DNA of 64,000 bases from Candidatus Melainabacteria bacterium (GCA_003963305.1 RXJR01000032.1:1-64000), one strand, 5' to 3'. Shown: positions 20,554-30,342, counted from the first letter of the stretch. The notes: generated by a model from the sequence alone, not told the origin. A program made the numbers and translations.

Positions 20554-20643
20554 CGGAGAGGGAGGGATTCGAACCCTCGATACAGCTTTTGACCGTATAA
20601 CTTCTTAGCAGGAAGCCGCTTTCGACCACTCAGCCACCTCTCC
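20554..20643 (-). tRNA. tRNA-Ser (anticodon GCT)
   Basis: Acceptor arms GGAGAGG and CCTCTCC pair fully. The D arm (GGCTGAGTGGTCGAAAGC), an anticodon stem of five pairs with loop CTGCTAA (anticodon GCT), the long variable arm of a class II tRNA, and the T arm GAGGGTTCGAATCCCTC are all present. The discriminator is G, as usual for serine. CCA is not encoded. A T-run (AATTTTTTTAG) follows at once as terminator. It lies 47 bases downstream of cdsA. Confidence 0.96.
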
Positions 20644-20690
20644 ATGAGGCAAGTTTGCAATATATCATAACTGACCCACAGCTTGCATGA

Positions 20691-21596
20691 CTACAGGATC
20701 TTCAAAACTACAAGACTGATCAGATAGTATGCGACGGCGCCGCCAAAAAGCATGCTGTCGCCGCGATCGAGAAATCCGCCATGCCCGGGCAGTGTGTTAC
20801 CGGAGTCCTTAACACCAGCGTCACGCTTGAGCATCGATTCGCATAAATCGCCGAGCTGAGCCGCTATCGAGATTGCCGCTCCCATCAAGGCGGCAAGCCA
20901 GAAACTGTGCTGGAACGGAACGGTGTTGGTAAAGATGACGTTGTCAGCGAGATGCACAACGATAACAGACCATACTATTGAAGCAAGAAAGCCACCCACT
21001 GCGCCTTCTACCGTCTTCTTAGGGCTTATTAGCGGATAAAGCAGATGTTTGCCCCACTTCTTACCGATAAAGTAGGCAAAAACGTCGGTTGCCCAGACTA
21101 TGAAGAGTGTCGCCCAGACATAGGCTAATCCCGGTTGTTGCAAAGGATTGGCAATCGGCTCGACATTGGGCGGATACAAATTTCTCAGCAAAACCAGATG
21201 GCTGGGCAGAAAGCCGACGTAGATGAACCCCAGAATCGTTGTAGCAATGTCGGCAATCGTGGCCGGCGGCAGGTTACGCCGAAAAAGAAGACGAAAGAAG
21301 GAGGCGCAAATTCCAATTGTCAACAAAATTGGAAAGTGAGCCAGTGCTGACTGCGTCGTCGTGTATTGCGCCGGAATGCCAGGAATACAGGGAATGGCAG
21401 CGACGGCGAAAAAAGCCACGATCATCCCAAGAATAATTCTTGGTGAGGGGTTCATGCCCTTGGCTCGAGCCATGGCAATAAATTCGGTACCACCTTGATA
21501 ACAAGCACCGCCAAGTATGAGCGGCATGACAAGTCCGCCAAACAAAATGCTGGCTATGGCTGCGAAAAATAGGAGGAAGCCCCAGAGGATACGCAT
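20691..21596 (-). CDS. cdsA: Phosphatidate cytidylyltransferase
   Basis: A 301-residue integral membrane enzyme that makes CDP-diacylglycerol from phosphatidate and CTP, the branch point of phospholipid synthesis. About eight hydrophobic helices are visible. The CDP-DAG synthase signature is intact near the C-terminus: SMLKRDAGVKDSGNTLPGHGG with the metal-binding Asp residues, followed by GFLDRGDSMLFGG. The segment FIGKKWGKHLLYPLISPKKTVEG is also typical. It follows the yibE/F gene by 9 bases, and ruvB overlaps yibE/F, so the three form one transcription unit. The call is secure. Confidence 0.95.
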   Translation of the reverse strand: MRILWGFLLFFAAIASILFGGLVMPLILGGACYQGGTEFIAMARAKGMNPSPRIILGMIVAFFAVAAIPCIPGIPAQYTTTQSALAHFPILLTIGICASFFRLLFRRNLPPATIADIATTILGFIYVGFLPSHLVLLRNLYPPNVEPIANPLQQPGLAYVWATLFIVWATDVFAYFIGKKWGKHLLYPLISPKKTVEGAVGGFLASIVWSVIVVHLADNVIFTNTVPFQHSFWLAALMGAAISIAAQLGDLCESMLKRDAGVKDSGNTLPGHGGFLDRGDSMLFGGAVAYYLISLVVLKIL

Positions 21597-21605
21597 GGAC
21601 TGTGG

Positions 21606-22712
21606 TTAACCAACTCCTGATACTTCTTCCGCCTTTGCTTCCTTCTTAGCCATCAGTCTTGCCGCTGCCAGTGCCGTCAGAGGTATCGTACAAACGAGAC
21701 CGAGACTGCCGCTCAAAGCCGAAGCAATTTCTGTTGCCACCAGGTCGAGGTTGAGCAATTTGATGCTTGGCACTTGAGCTGCCAATAGCAAGAGGGGCAA
21801 AGCGCTTCCGGTATAAGCCAGAATCAAAGTATTCGTCATTGTACCCATGATGTCCCGCCCAACGTTCATGCCAGATTCATAAAGTTGACCTGCTGTAAGA
21901 TTGTTATCGGTCTTGGCTACTTCTTGCACAGCTGATGCGACCGATATTCCCACATCCATGATCACGCCCAGTGCGCCAATCAGCATGCCGGCGGCAAGCA
22001 ATCCACTGTAGAACGCCGGTGGCTGGCTCAACACCGAGCCTCGCAAGATTTGCGCCTCTTCGCTGGACAGCCCGGTCAGGGGCGCCAGAACAATGACAAT
22101 TTGAGCGGCGATGCCGGCGATGAAGACACCGCCCACGGTGCCCATAATGGAAGCGGCGGCTTTCTTGGAAAACCCTGCCACCAGAAGCATGCTTGATGTG
22201 GTTGCGCAAAGACAGATAAAGACGGCGGTGAGTAGCGGATTTATGCCGGCCATGCTGGCCGGCAAAAGCACAAACGAGATCAGCAAAACACTGATTAAAA
22301 GCCCCGCCAGTGATTTCAAACCGTTCTTGCCGCCAAATATCAAAAACGCTATCAAGAAAACAACGAGCAGCCAGGAAAGAACAGGCGCACGGTGATAGTC
22401 AGCAATGTTGAATTCCGGCTTGCCGCCTGATTCGGTCACCATGGACAGTACCACTTCCTGTCCCGGCTTGACGTTGATATTGAATACGGGATTGTCGGTG
22501 ATTTCGTTGGTGATTACAGTGTCTGAACCTTTCAGCGGACCTTCGAGAATCTCTACGTGCACGAGCTGTTGATTACTGACCATGCCCGTGCTCTGCATCA
22601 ACTGGCTATTCAGCTTGGGTTGAGTAACCGTCAAAACTTTGCCGACGACAAACTGTTCGTCGACTTTGACAAGCTTGTCTCCACCGGCAGAATCCGTGCT
22701 GCTTCTCACCAC
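21606..22712 (-). CDS. YibE/F-family membrane protein
   Basis: A 368-residue protein. A soluble N-terminal part of about 110 residues (VDEQFVVGKVLTVTQPKL, DTVITNEITDNPVF, KPGQEVVLSM) is followed by seven or eight helices starting APVLSWLLVVFLIAFLIFGG and containing VMDVGIS and GRDIMGTMTNTLILAYTG, the hallmarks of YibE/F. The function of this family is unknown. The GTG start overlaps the ruvB stop codon by 7 bases. Most relatives have a helix before the soluble part; none is seen here, so the topology of the N-terminal region is uncertain. Confidence 0.85.
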   Translation of the reverse strand: MVRSSTDSAGGDKLVKVDEQFVVGKVLTVTQPKLNSQLMQSTGMVSNQQLVHVEILEGPLKGSDTVITNEITDNPVFNINVKPGQEVVLSMVTESGGKPEFNIADYHRAPVLSWLLVVFLIAFLIFGGKNGLKSLAGLLISVLLISFVLLPASMAGINPLLTAVFICLCATTSSMLLVAGFSKKAAASIMGTVGGVFIAGIAAQIVIVLAPLTGLSSEEAQILRGSVLSQPPAFYSGLLAAGMLIGALGVIMDVGISVASAVQEVAKTDNNLTAGQLYESGMNVGRDIMGTMTNTLILAYTGSALPLLLLAAQVPSIKLLNLDLVATEIASALSGSLGLVCTIPLTALAAARLMAKKEAKAEEVSGVG

Positions 22713-23893
22713 TTCTCTTCTAGCGGCTCAACCGCCAAATCAAGATTCAACTGCATGTTCGGTGCCTTGCGCTTCAGATGTTGGTACGCTTTGGCAGTCG
22801 CCACGCGTCCGCGCGGCGTGCGATGAATGAATCCATTTTGAATCAAGAAGGGCTCGTAGACATCTTCCAGGGTGTCCCTGTCTTCGCCCAGCGTGGCCGC
22901 AATAGTTTCCACACCCACCGGTCCGCCGCTGTAGTTATCAATTAAAATTTCGAGAAAACGCCTGTCTGTATTGTCCAGACCAGAAGTGTCAACTTGATAA
23001 GACTCGAGCGCTGCCTTAGCCACCGCTTCGTCAATGACTTCCTTGCCCTGAAATTGTCCATAGTCGCGAACCAGCCTGACAAGCCGATTGGCGATACGAG
23101 GTGTGCCTCTTGCTCTCGATGCAATCACCTGAACAGCCTTATCTTCGGCTGAGACGTTGAGAATCTTGGCGGTGCGAGCGACAATCGAGCAAAGCTCTTC
23201 GTGATTGTAGAACTCCAGCCTGCAGACAAATCCAAATCGATCTCTCAGGGCATTGGAAATCATTCCAGCCTTAGTTGTCGCGCCCACGAGAGTGAAACGC
23301 GGCAAAGGCAGACGCATCGTACGAGTCGCCTGCCCCTTGCCAGACGTCAAATCGATGACAAAGTCTTCAATGGCCGGGTACAACAACTCCTCGGCGACTC
23401 GACTGAGTCTGTGTATTTCGTCTATAAACAAAACATCGTGCTTTTCCAGTTGATGAACAAGACCAATAATGTCACGCGGACGCTCAAGGCTCGGACCCGA
23501 TGCCATGTGGATATTAGCGTTCATCTCATTGGCGATGACCTTGGCCAGAGTCGTCTTACCCAACCCGGGTGGTCCGTAGAAAAGCACATGGTCGAGCGCT
23601 TCCCCCCGACCTTTGGCAGCAACGATGGACATTTGCATCATCGACTTGATACGAGACTGCCCGATGTATTCCGCCAGCGATTGAGGGCGCAGCACATTGT
23701 CAGAGCGATTATCCGCAGGCGTTTCCTGTGCAGAGAGCACAAGCGAGCGCTTGCGGGCCTTTGATTCGCTCGCTGACATGGTCTGCTCGTCAGACCGAAG
23801 AGACTCCGCGTCAATCTTCGCCTTCGACTCCTTATCAGGGCCAGGCTGGGAGTTATCTGGTGATTTGCCTTGGTAGCTGGGAATAATTGTCAT
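22706..23893 (-). CDS. ruvB: Holliday junction branch-migration helicase RuvB
   Basis: A 395-residue AAA+ motor that with RuvA and RuvC moves and resolves Holliday junctions. Visible motifs: RPQSLAEYIGQ, Walker A GPPGLGKTT (about 107-115), Walker B LFIDEIHRLSR, sensor 1 LVGATTKAG, the arginine finger region ALRDRFGFV, and the C-terminal winged helix ending in HRTPRGRVATAKAYQHL. It carries an unusual 60-residue polar N-terminal extension before the AAA+ core. The ATG at 23893 is preferred to an upstream TTG. ruvA lies far away at 50777. It is first in the ruvB-yibE/F-cdsA unit. Confidence 0.96.
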   Translation of the reverse strand: MTIIPSYQGKSPDNSQPGPDKESKAKIDAESLRSDEQTMSASESKARKRSLVLSAQETPADNRSDNVLRPQSLAEYIGQSRIKSMMQMSIVAAKGRGEALDHVLFYGPPGLGKTTLAKVIANEMNANIHMASGPSLERPRDIIGLVHQLEKHDVLFIDEIHRLSRVAEELLYPAIEDFVIDLTSGKGQATRTMRLPLPRFTLVGATTKAGMISNALRDRFGFVCRLEFYNHEELCSIVARTAKILNVSAEDKAVQVIASRARGTPRIANRLVRLVRDYGQFQGKEVIDEAVAKAALESYQVDTSGLDNTDRRFLEILIDNYSGGPVGVETIAATLGEDRDTLEDVYEPFLIQNGFIHRTPRGRVATAKAYQHLKRKAPNMQLNLDLAVEPLEEKW

Positions 23894-24069
23894 CGTTAGC
23901 AATTATCGCAAACGCTTGTACTGTATGAACTCGGCATATGAAAGCCGTTCATGAAAAGAACTCAAGGTGAAATGCACGCTAAGATCACATCAAACCATGA
24001 GACCACGGCACTGACGAACGGCTCTAAACATGAAAGACTATGAGCAAATGACAAAGCCGCAAGGAACGT

Positions 24070-26487
24070 ATGTCCAGCCAAAATCCTGAACCAGCCAATC
24101 GGTCTCAGAATCAAGCGAATCAGAGCAACGAGCAAGCGATCGCGCACGAACCGCATCATGATCTCTTTCCGTCCGAACGCTCCTTTTTCAACTGGTTGAC
24201 CGTTTGCGCCATCGGATTTGCGTCACTCGTATTCGCCTTGAGCGCCCATCACATATACAACAATCAGTTTCACGTTGGTGATATCGCCGATCACGACCTG
24301 CTCGCTACCCACGCCAGTCTGATAGTGGACGAGGCGGCGACCAGAAAGGCTAGAGACGATGCCAGGCGAGCCGTCATGCCCATTTTCAAAGCCAATAAGA
24401 ACGAAGACCAGAAGACACAACAAGAAATTAGCGATCTCTTAAACGCAATAAATAAGATTCATACAGCAGGGCTGCATTCTCTGCCGCCTAAAACGATTGA
24501 ATTTCTGCCCGAGTATCAGGCCCTGCTCAATGAGCCCGATTCAACATTCCCGGAACACGCCAGATCGGCAGCTCATCGCTTCAATACAAGCGAAGCGGAG
24601 CTGACAGCCCAGAGAAACGTCCTCAAAAATCTCATCGCAGCAGACAACACAATTCAGCCTTTCCTCGTAACTGTGGCGCTGGCAGTGCCGGAAGCTGATG
24701 TGATCAGGTACAAGACCACAGTTCAAAATGCAGGTGCTCGAATTTTGCGCACCTTGCATCGTTTACCCGAGGAACCGAGCAGCTGGACTGAAACCGCGAT
24801 GGAGTTTCTGCCCGAGAACTGGTCTCAACCACTAAAACTGGCAACCGCGCAGTTAATTTGCTCCAGACTGCGTCCGAACATGGAAGTAGACCTGGAGGCA
24901 ACAGAGAGCAAAGCTGCTGCCAACGCTGCGGCCGTAAAACCAATCATGAAGCAGATTACAGTCGGCGAATTGATTGCCAAAAAAAATACGACAATCACTC
25001 CTGAAACAGCAGAGCTCTTGCAAGTCATGGGCATTAGTGAGAACAACCGCTGGCCTTTCGTGCTTGGTCTGGGGCTTTCACTGGCGGCTGCGGTTTCCCT
25101 TGTCGCCCTCTTTCTATTTGCACTGGAGCAGAAGCATCTCTTCTCGACAGCTTCGGTCGGCATGATGTACACGGTCTCGGTCATCGTTTTTGCACTGTCG
25201 GCTATCTTAGGGAAAAGCTATCCGCAGATAGTGCCGCTACCCGCAGCAGCCCTCATTCTGACAATATTTCTCGGGCAGCGAGTGGCGGCCGCCGTGACCG
25301 TGACCCTGGCTATCTTTCTTGGAGTGGACGGGCTAATTGATATAAGCAACCTGGTTGCCCTTGGCACCGCAGCCGGTGCGGCGATCGGTTTCTATTCCAA
25401 GAAAAGACATGCTCTCATGTCGACTGGGTTGATCATGGCACTGGCTCAGGGACTCGGCTTCGTTATGGCCTCTGTAGCTCAGAGCAACACCTCGCCGACA
25501 TTCTTAGTAAAGGGTCTGACCTACGACTTTTTTGGCGGCATCATTCTGGCAATTGTCTCAATTGGCTCACTGCCATTTTTAGAAAGCATTTTTGGAATGC
25601 TCACCCCGTTCCGCCTTGCCGAATTAACAGATGCAGACCAGCCGCTGCTGCGTAAACTGGAAGAGAACGCACCTGGTACATATCAACACAGCCTGGCTGT
25701 GGCCAACCTGGCAGAAGCGGGAGCGCGAGACATCGGAGCCGATGTGAACCTGGTGCGTGCCGGTGCTTTCTACCATGATGTCGGAAAAATGGTGCGCCCC
25801 AAGTACTTCATCGAGAATCAGTTAGGAGACAAGAATCCGCACGATTCGATGTCGCCGGAAGACAGCCGAGAGCGAGTGCTCGCCCATGTTACCGACGGTC
25901 TGGCGCTGGCACAAGAATATGGACTCCCCAAAGCGGTGCAAGATTTCATCCCCATGCACCAGGGCACTTCACTGATGGCATATTTCTATCACAAGGCTTG
26001 TCTGCGTGATGGAGCGGAAAATGTCGACGCCAACTTCTATCGCTACCCGGGTCCAAAACCGCAATCTAAAGAAACTTCCATCGTCATGCTGGCAGACGTA
26101 TCAGAGGCTGTAACGCACAGCATGAAAGACCCCTCGCAAGAAGAAGTGGAAGAGGCAATGACTAAAGTCTTCCAGAACCGATGGGATGACGGTCAATTCA
26201 ACGAGTCAACACTCACTTATGCCGAATTGCAAAAGGTGAAAAAAGCATTTGTGCATGTCTGGCGCACTCTGCATCACGAGCGGCTCAAGTATCCAAGCAC
26301 TACGACGGGGCGCATGGCCGTACCACCAGATGCGGTGTCAGCCGCGGCTGCCTCTGCCGCCGCCGGCTCATCATCATCAACACCAGAAGCGGTGCCAGTC
26401 GGCACAGCCCAGTCTTCCGGCACGGTCGTCAGCACCAACCTTACTGAGAAGGAAAGCGAGAGCCAGCCACCTGATCAGTGCTGCTGA
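24070..26487 (+). CDS. pgpH: 7TM-HD cyclic-di-AMP phosphodiesterase, PgpH type
   Basis: An 805-residue membrane protein with AAGGA before its ATG. One helix at about 40-62 is followed by a large extracytoplasmic 7TMR-HDED domain (about 65-310, VGDIADHDLLATHASLIVDE), then seven helices (about 325-510). The cytosolic HD domain has TYQHSLAVANLAEAGA, GAFYHDVGKM (His569, Asp570) and FIPMHQGT, so the metal-binding residues are in place. PgpH proteins hydrolyse cyclic-di-AMP and affect osmotic and cell-wall homeostasis. The C-terminal 60 residues are a low-complexity Ala/Ser/Pro/Thr tail. Its end overlaps the end of the convergent 26475 gene by 13 bases. Confidence 0.92.
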   Translation: MSSQNPEPANRSQNQANQSNEQAIAHEPHHDLFPSERSFFNWLTVCAIGFASLVFALSAHHIYNNQFHVGDIADHDLLATHASLIVDEAATRKARDDARRAVMPIFKANKNEDQKTQQEISDLLNAINKIHTAGLHSLPPKTIEFLPEYQALLNEPDSTFPEHARSAAHRFNTSEAELTAQRNVLKNLIAADNTIQPFLVTVALAVPEADVIRYKTTVQNAGARILRTLHRLPEEPSSWTETAMEFLPENWSQPLKLATAQLICSRLRPNMEVDLEATESKAAANAAAVKPIMKQITVGELIAKKNTTITPETAELLQVMGISENNRWPFVLGLGLSLAAAVSLVALFLFALEQKHLFSTASVGMMYTVSVIVFALSAILGKSYPQIVPLPAAALILTIFLGQRVAAAVTVTLAIFLGVDGLIDISNLVALGTAAGAAIGFYSKKRHALMSTGLIMALAQGLGFVMASVAQSNTSPTFLVKGLTYDFFGGIILAIVSIGSLPFLESIFGMLTPFRLAELTDADQPLLRKLEENAPGTYQHSLAVANLAEAGARDIGADVNLVRAGAFYHDVGKMVRPKYFIENQLGDKNPHDSMSPEDSRERVLAHVTDGLALAQEYGLPKAVQDFIPMHQGTSLMAYFYHKACLRDGAENVDANFYRYPGPKPQSKETSIVMLADVSEAVTHSMKDPSQEEVEEAMTKVFQNRWDDGQFNESTLTYAELQKVKKAFVHVWRTLHHERLKYPSTTTGRMAVPPDAVSAAAASAAAGSSSSTPEAVPVGTAQSSGTVVSTNLTEKESESQPPDQCC

Positions 26488-27713
26488 ACTTCTACGACTT
26501 CCGGTACGCGCAGACGAGTTCTCTGCGTCCAACCCAGTTGAAAAATTGCTTCGTCAACTGTCAAGTTGGCCCGCATTGAAAAATCAAGCGCCATGATCGC
26601 TTTCTGAAAAGTAATTACCTTCTCATCGATCAGGTAAACACACCGCAGCGCGCCGTAAACGGCTCTTTCATCGGCGAGATTATGCTTCAAAATCATTTTG
26701 CAAACATCTGAGGCTTGATTGTAATTGAGATCCAGTCGTTCCTGAATTTCACCCGGCACATTGACGAGAGTGACTTGTCCTGAAGATGTGAGAATTTCCA
26801 TCAGATCAACCGCTTTATTTTTCCGCTGCCGAAATACAGCCACCTCCGCTACAGTTTTATATAGCGGCGAACCATCCTTACGCACCAGCATAAGTGCTTC
26901 GGCGGCGTAAGGCTCAGCAAGGGTGCTGTTATCGAGCATTTCTTGAAGCTCGACAGCAGCATTCACGACTGACGGAGGAGCGATTTGAGTCTCGATAAAT
27001 ACCTGACCTGAGAATGCACCGATGCTCAACGAGCGATTCAAGGCATCTAACAAAGCCTGCTCACTAATGATTTTGGCTTCCATGAAAAGTTCGCCGATCT
27101 TGAGCGTAGGCTTCATAGGCAGGCGCACAAAGCCCCGATTGATTTCAGCTTTTTCGAGCAGTCTCTCGCGATCTGCAGCAGCCCGCATTCCGCCAATTGC
27201 GTGTTCGCGATTGATCATGCCGCGACGAATCAGCTGCTGTGCAAGCAATGCCGTATTGATCAACTGCTGAGAGACGAAGCCTCGAAAACAGAAGATATGA
27301 CCAAGAGGCAATCCGGTTCGCACGTTTGTCTGCAGTGCTTCTTCCAGCTCTTTGTTGGTAACTATGTTGGCAGAGACAAGCAATTGTCCAAGTTTATTAG
27401 TTGCCTGATCTTCCGGTTGTACGAAACCTGATGACTGCAAAGCTTCAGCGAGCGGAATCTTCTCTTTATGGGCGATCTGCAATACAGCAAGACCAACCTC
27501 CAGAGGCAATAATCGATCGTTGACCAGTGACTGCACTTCCAGGGCCGTGCGCAGTTGAGCCTCAGTCAGGTATCCCGACATGACAAGCACTTTGCCAATC
27601 GGCAGACCTCTTTGCTCGAAGTTGTGAAGAGCGTTTCGTATATAGTCAGACGTCAATATTCCAGACTGCAACAAAAGATCGCCGATGCGAATTTGTGCTT
27701 GCTCATCTGCCAT
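26475..27713 (-). CDS. Tandem MshEN/GspE-N-like repeat protein
   Basis: A 412-residue soluble protein with no ATPase domain. Three tandem modules of about 58 residues each contain two half motifs of the type G-x-L-L-x(4)-I-x(7)-AL: residues about 6-64 (IGDLLLQSGILTSDYIRNAL, IGKVLVMSGYLTEAQLRTAL), 106-164 (LGQLLVSANIVTNKELEEAL) and 202-262 (IGELFMEAKIISEQALLDAL). These resemble the N-terminal domain of type II secretion and type IV pilus ATPases, and the MshEN form of that domain can bind cyclic-di-GMP. A different C-terminal region (about 300-412) has a VNVPGEIQERL segment. The ligand is not established. Confidence 0.6.
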   Translation of the reverse strand: MADEQAQIRIGDLLLQSGILTSDYIRNALHNFEQRGLPIGKVLVMSGYLTEAQLRTALEVQSLVNDRLLPLEVGLAVLQIAHKEKIPLAEALQSSGFVQPEDQATNKLGQLLVSANIVTNKELEEALQTNVRTGLPLGHIFCFRGFVSQQLINTALLAQQLIRRGMINREHAIGGMRAAADRERLLEKAEINRGFVRLPMKPTLKIGELFMEAKIISEQALLDALNRSLSIGAFSGQVFIETQIAPPSVVNAAVELQEMLDNSTLAEPYAAEALMLVRKDGSPLYKTVAEVAVFRQRKNKAVDLMEILTSSGQVTLVNVPGEIQERLDLNYNQASDVCKMILKHNLADERAVYGALRCVYLIDEKVITFQKAIMALDFSMRANLTVDEAIFQLGWTQRTRLRVPEVVEVQQH

Positions 27714-27810
27714 ATCTAAGTGACCTTCCGCAGTAAAAAACTAAAAAACTTTTGTGCGCCCTCTTCGGCAACGATGTGCGCAAACTTATTTAGGATATCA
27801 GTTTGTTGCT

Positions 27811-28347
27811 TCACTGGCGAAAGAAAGAAATAGCCGTAGTTCCATACTGACGACGGTCGTACATGTTTAGAGAGCGCTCAGACTGGTTGAATTTGAAGTC
27901 TCGATTGTGCTCGATTGCCAACACGCCGTCGGACTTCAAAAGAGCACATTTTTCCACCATCTCGACGACCCCATTGGGATAATTCGTCTTATAGGGCGGA
28001 TCCGCAAAAATGATGTCAAACTTCAAAGGCGGAAGAGTGGTAAGTACATGCCTGTAATCACCGCAAATCACGTCAGCCTCGTAGCCGAGACTCTTCAGGC
28101 AATCCTCAAGGGCTCTTACCATACGCCTTTCCGACTCAATCGATGTGAGCGATTTTGCACCGCGGCTCAGTGCTTCCAGACCCATCAAACCACTGCCGGC
28201 AAAGATATCTAAGAAGTCGCAATCGCTAACTTTGGTTTGCAAAATGTTAAAGAAGGCTTGCCTGATTTTGGAAGCGGTCGGCCTGACAGCCAGGCCTTCG
28301 GGGCTCGGCACGATTCGCCCCCTCGCTTCTCCTCCTGTTATGCGCAT
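27811..28347 (-). CDS. rsmD: 16S rRNA (guanine966-N2)-methyltransferase
   Basis: A 178-residue SAM-dependent enzyme that methylates G966 of 16S rRNA. The family sequence is complete: MRITGGEARGR, RPTASKIRQAFFNIL, SAM site LDIFAGSGLMGLEALSRGA and catalytic DPPY in IIFADPPYKTNYP. The length is normal. The start is an ATG after AGGAGAAG-like purines. It diverges from nusB, with 66 bases between the start codons. Confidence 0.94.
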   Translation of the reverse strand: MRITGGEARGRIVPSPEGLAVRPTASKIRQAFFNILQTKVSDCDFLDIFAGSGLMGLEALSRGAKSLTSIESERRMVRALEDCLKSLGYEADVICGDYRHVLTTLPPLKFDIIFADPPYKTNYPNGVVEMVEKCALLKSDGVLAIEHNRDFKFNQSERSLNMYDRRQYGTTAISFFRQ

Positions 28348-28413
28348 GTATCCGGCAAGCTCCTTTTCGACAGTTTAAGCAATATCGGCGAAATCGTCCG
28401 CACACGGGCAGCC

Positions 28414-29280
28414 ATGGTAACATGTGACTTCTATACTCAGCTAAACAAGCACCGTAGCTTGTGGCGAGCACTCTCATCGGTAAAAGAAGTGGCAACAGGA
28501 CGCAGAATAGCGCGAGAACTAGCGGTAATTGTCATGCCGCAACTGCCTAAAGAGCGCGAAAAACTAGAGAAACAAGAGTTAGACTTAATCGTCTCAAAGT
28601 CAGTCAGGATGCTTTGCGACTACGCCAAGCAAAACTTAGCCGATGCCAACGCAATTTTACTTAACTGCGCCCAAACGCTTGCTGACATAGAGTTCGACCA
28701 CCCTCGCAACAAAGATCAAATCGACAACCTTCGCCCCGTTCCCGTCACCACAGGACAACTCAAGGAAGCAGTAGAGAAGCTGGATCGCGCTCTCAACTTT
28801 GCTGCAGAAGCGTTGGACATCCCTGACATAGCACTGCTGGAAGGCACTACACCTCTGGTCGTCGAGTGTAAGAACTGCGGGCACGCCATACAAAGTCACA
28901 TTCCCAAAAACGACAAAAGCGACATTCGAGACTTTCTTGTCCTGCTCATCAATGTCTACATCGAACACCGCAAGGAAATCGACGAATTCATAAAATTCGC
29001 CAAAGCAAAATGGAATGTCGACAGAATGGTCAGCATCGACCGAGACATTTTGCGATTGGCATGCGCAGAAGCCTTTTTCATCGATGAAGTACCAGTCAAC
29101 GTCGCCATCAGCGAAGCCGTAGAGCTGGCGCACCGCTTTGCAGACGAAAAAGCTGCCAAATTTATCAATGGCGTACTTTCGGATCTCTCCGAGGAAGCGA
29201 AACACTTCCGCAATAAAGGTGAATTCAGAGAGCGCACGTTAGAAGAAACTGCCGATGATGAGAGCCTGAGCAAGCTGTAG
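28414..29280 (+). CDS. nusB: Transcription antitermination factor NusB with cyanobacterial-type insertion
   Basis: A 288-residue protein. The NusB core begins RRIARELAV (about residue 28) and resumes at about 165 with LLINVYIEHRKEIDEFI, WNVDRMVSIDRDILRLACAE and VAISEAVELAHRFADEKAAKFINGVL. Between them is an insertion of about 110 residues that includes a CKNCGH motif. Most bacterial NusB proteins have about 140 residues; cyanobacterial ones carry a helical insertion at this place, which supports the affiliation. I place the start at the ATG at 28414 because longer frames run into rsmD. It is 6 bases before ftsY. Confidence 0.88.
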   Translation: MVTCDFYTQLNKHRSLWRALSSVKEVATGRRIARELAVIVMPQLPKEREKLEKQELDLIVSKSVRMLCDYAKQNLADANAILLNCAQTLADIEFDHPRNKDQIDNLRPVPVTTGQLKEAVEKLDRALNFAAEALDIPDIALLEGTTPLVVECKNCGHAIQSHIPKNDKSDIRDFLVLLINVYIEHRKEIDEFIKFAKAKWNVDRMVSIDRDILRLACAEAFFIDEVPVNVAISEAVELAHRFADEKAAKFINGVLSDLSEEAKHFRNKGEFRERTLEETADDESLSKL

Positions 29281-29286
29281 AACACC

Positions 29287-30342
29287 ATGAGCAACGAATC
29301 AAACGAGCAAGGTCAAACACCCGAACCTGCCAAAAACTGGTGGGGCACAACCCTGGGCAAGCTCAAGACTGCGCTGGTAAGAACCAAATCTGCCGTTGTC
29401 GACTCCGTCGTAGACAGAACCGCCGAAGGTGAAACCGCTGTTCAAGAACTAGCTGGTATCAATACTGGTGCCAGTCAACCACAAACAGTAGCACCGCCCC
29501 CGCCACCAGCGCCGCCCCGACCGATCGATGAAGATTATCTGGAAGACATCGAGGAGAAGCTGATTCGCGCCGATCTTGGCTTGCCGACCGTCGAACTTCT
29601 CTGCTCCCACCTGCGCAAGGAAGCGAAAGCAAAAAATTGGAACAGCCGTGATGTGGAGTCATTTCTCAAAACTGAGTTCACGGCCATGCTTGAAGATATT
29701 CCGTCCTACAAACTGAACTACACTCCCGGCACGCTCAATATCTACATGGTAGTGGGCGTCAACGGCACAGGCAAAACGACCAGCATTGGCAAGCTCGCCT
29801 GGCGCTTGAAGCAAGAAGGCAAGAAAGTTCTCATGGCTGCCGCTGACACATTCAGAGCCGCAGCGGAGACACAACTGGAAATCTGGGCCGGACGTGCAGG
29901 CGTCGATATCGTGCGGCTGCAGGATGGCTCAGACCCGGGCGCCGTTGTCTTTCAAGCCATCCAGAGAGCCAAGGCGGAAAATTATGACGCCCTGGTTATC
30001 GATACCGCCGGGCGGTTGCACAACAAAGCCAACCTTATGTCTGAGCTGAAAAAAGTACGCGGCGTCGTCGAAAAACATGCCGGCGATAAACCGCTCGAAT
30101 CGCTTCTCGTCCTCGATGCCTCAATTGGTCAAAATGGTTTGCAGCAGGCAAAAGTATTCACTGAGGTCTGTCCTCTCACCGGTGTGATTTTGACGAAACT
30201 GGATGGCAGCGCCAAAGGTGGTGTCGTATTCAGTGTTTCTCGCGAGTTGAAAATTCCCGTCAAGCTGATCGGCTTAGGGGAGCAAATGGACGATTTGCGC
30301 GATTTCGAACCAGACATGTTTATAGAAGCGCTCTTCGCCTGA
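29287..30342 (+). CDS. ftsY: Signal recognition particle receptor FtsY
   Basis: A 351-residue SRP GTPase receptor that docks ribosome-SRP complexes at the membrane. An N-terminal variable region with a Pro-rich stretch (about 60-80, [11 protein letters not shown]) leads to the NG domain: [15 protein letters not shown] (G1), [11 protein letters not shown] (G2), DTAGRLHNK (G3), [10 protein letters not shown] (G4) and [13 protein letters not shown] at the end. The typical DATTGQ appears as DASIGQ. It follows nusB by 6 bases and is certainly co-transcribed with it. Confidence 0.97.
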   Translation: MSNESNEQGQTPEPAKNWWGTTLGKLKTALVRTKSAVVDSVVDRTAEGETAVQELAGINTGASQPQTVAPPPPPAPPRPIDEDYLEDIEEKLIRADLGLPTVELLCSHLRKEAKAKNWNSRDVESFLKTEFTAMLEDIPSYKLNYTPGTLNIYMVVGVNGTGKTTSIGKLAWRLKQEGKKVLMAAADTFRAAAETQLEIWAGRAGVDIVRLQDGSDPGAVVFQAIQRAKAENYDALVIDTAGRLHNKANLMSELKKVRGVVEKHAGDKPLESLLVLDASIGQNGLQQAKVFTEVCPLTGVILTKLDGSAKGGVVFSVSRELKIPVKLIGLGEQMDDLRDFEPDMFIEALFA

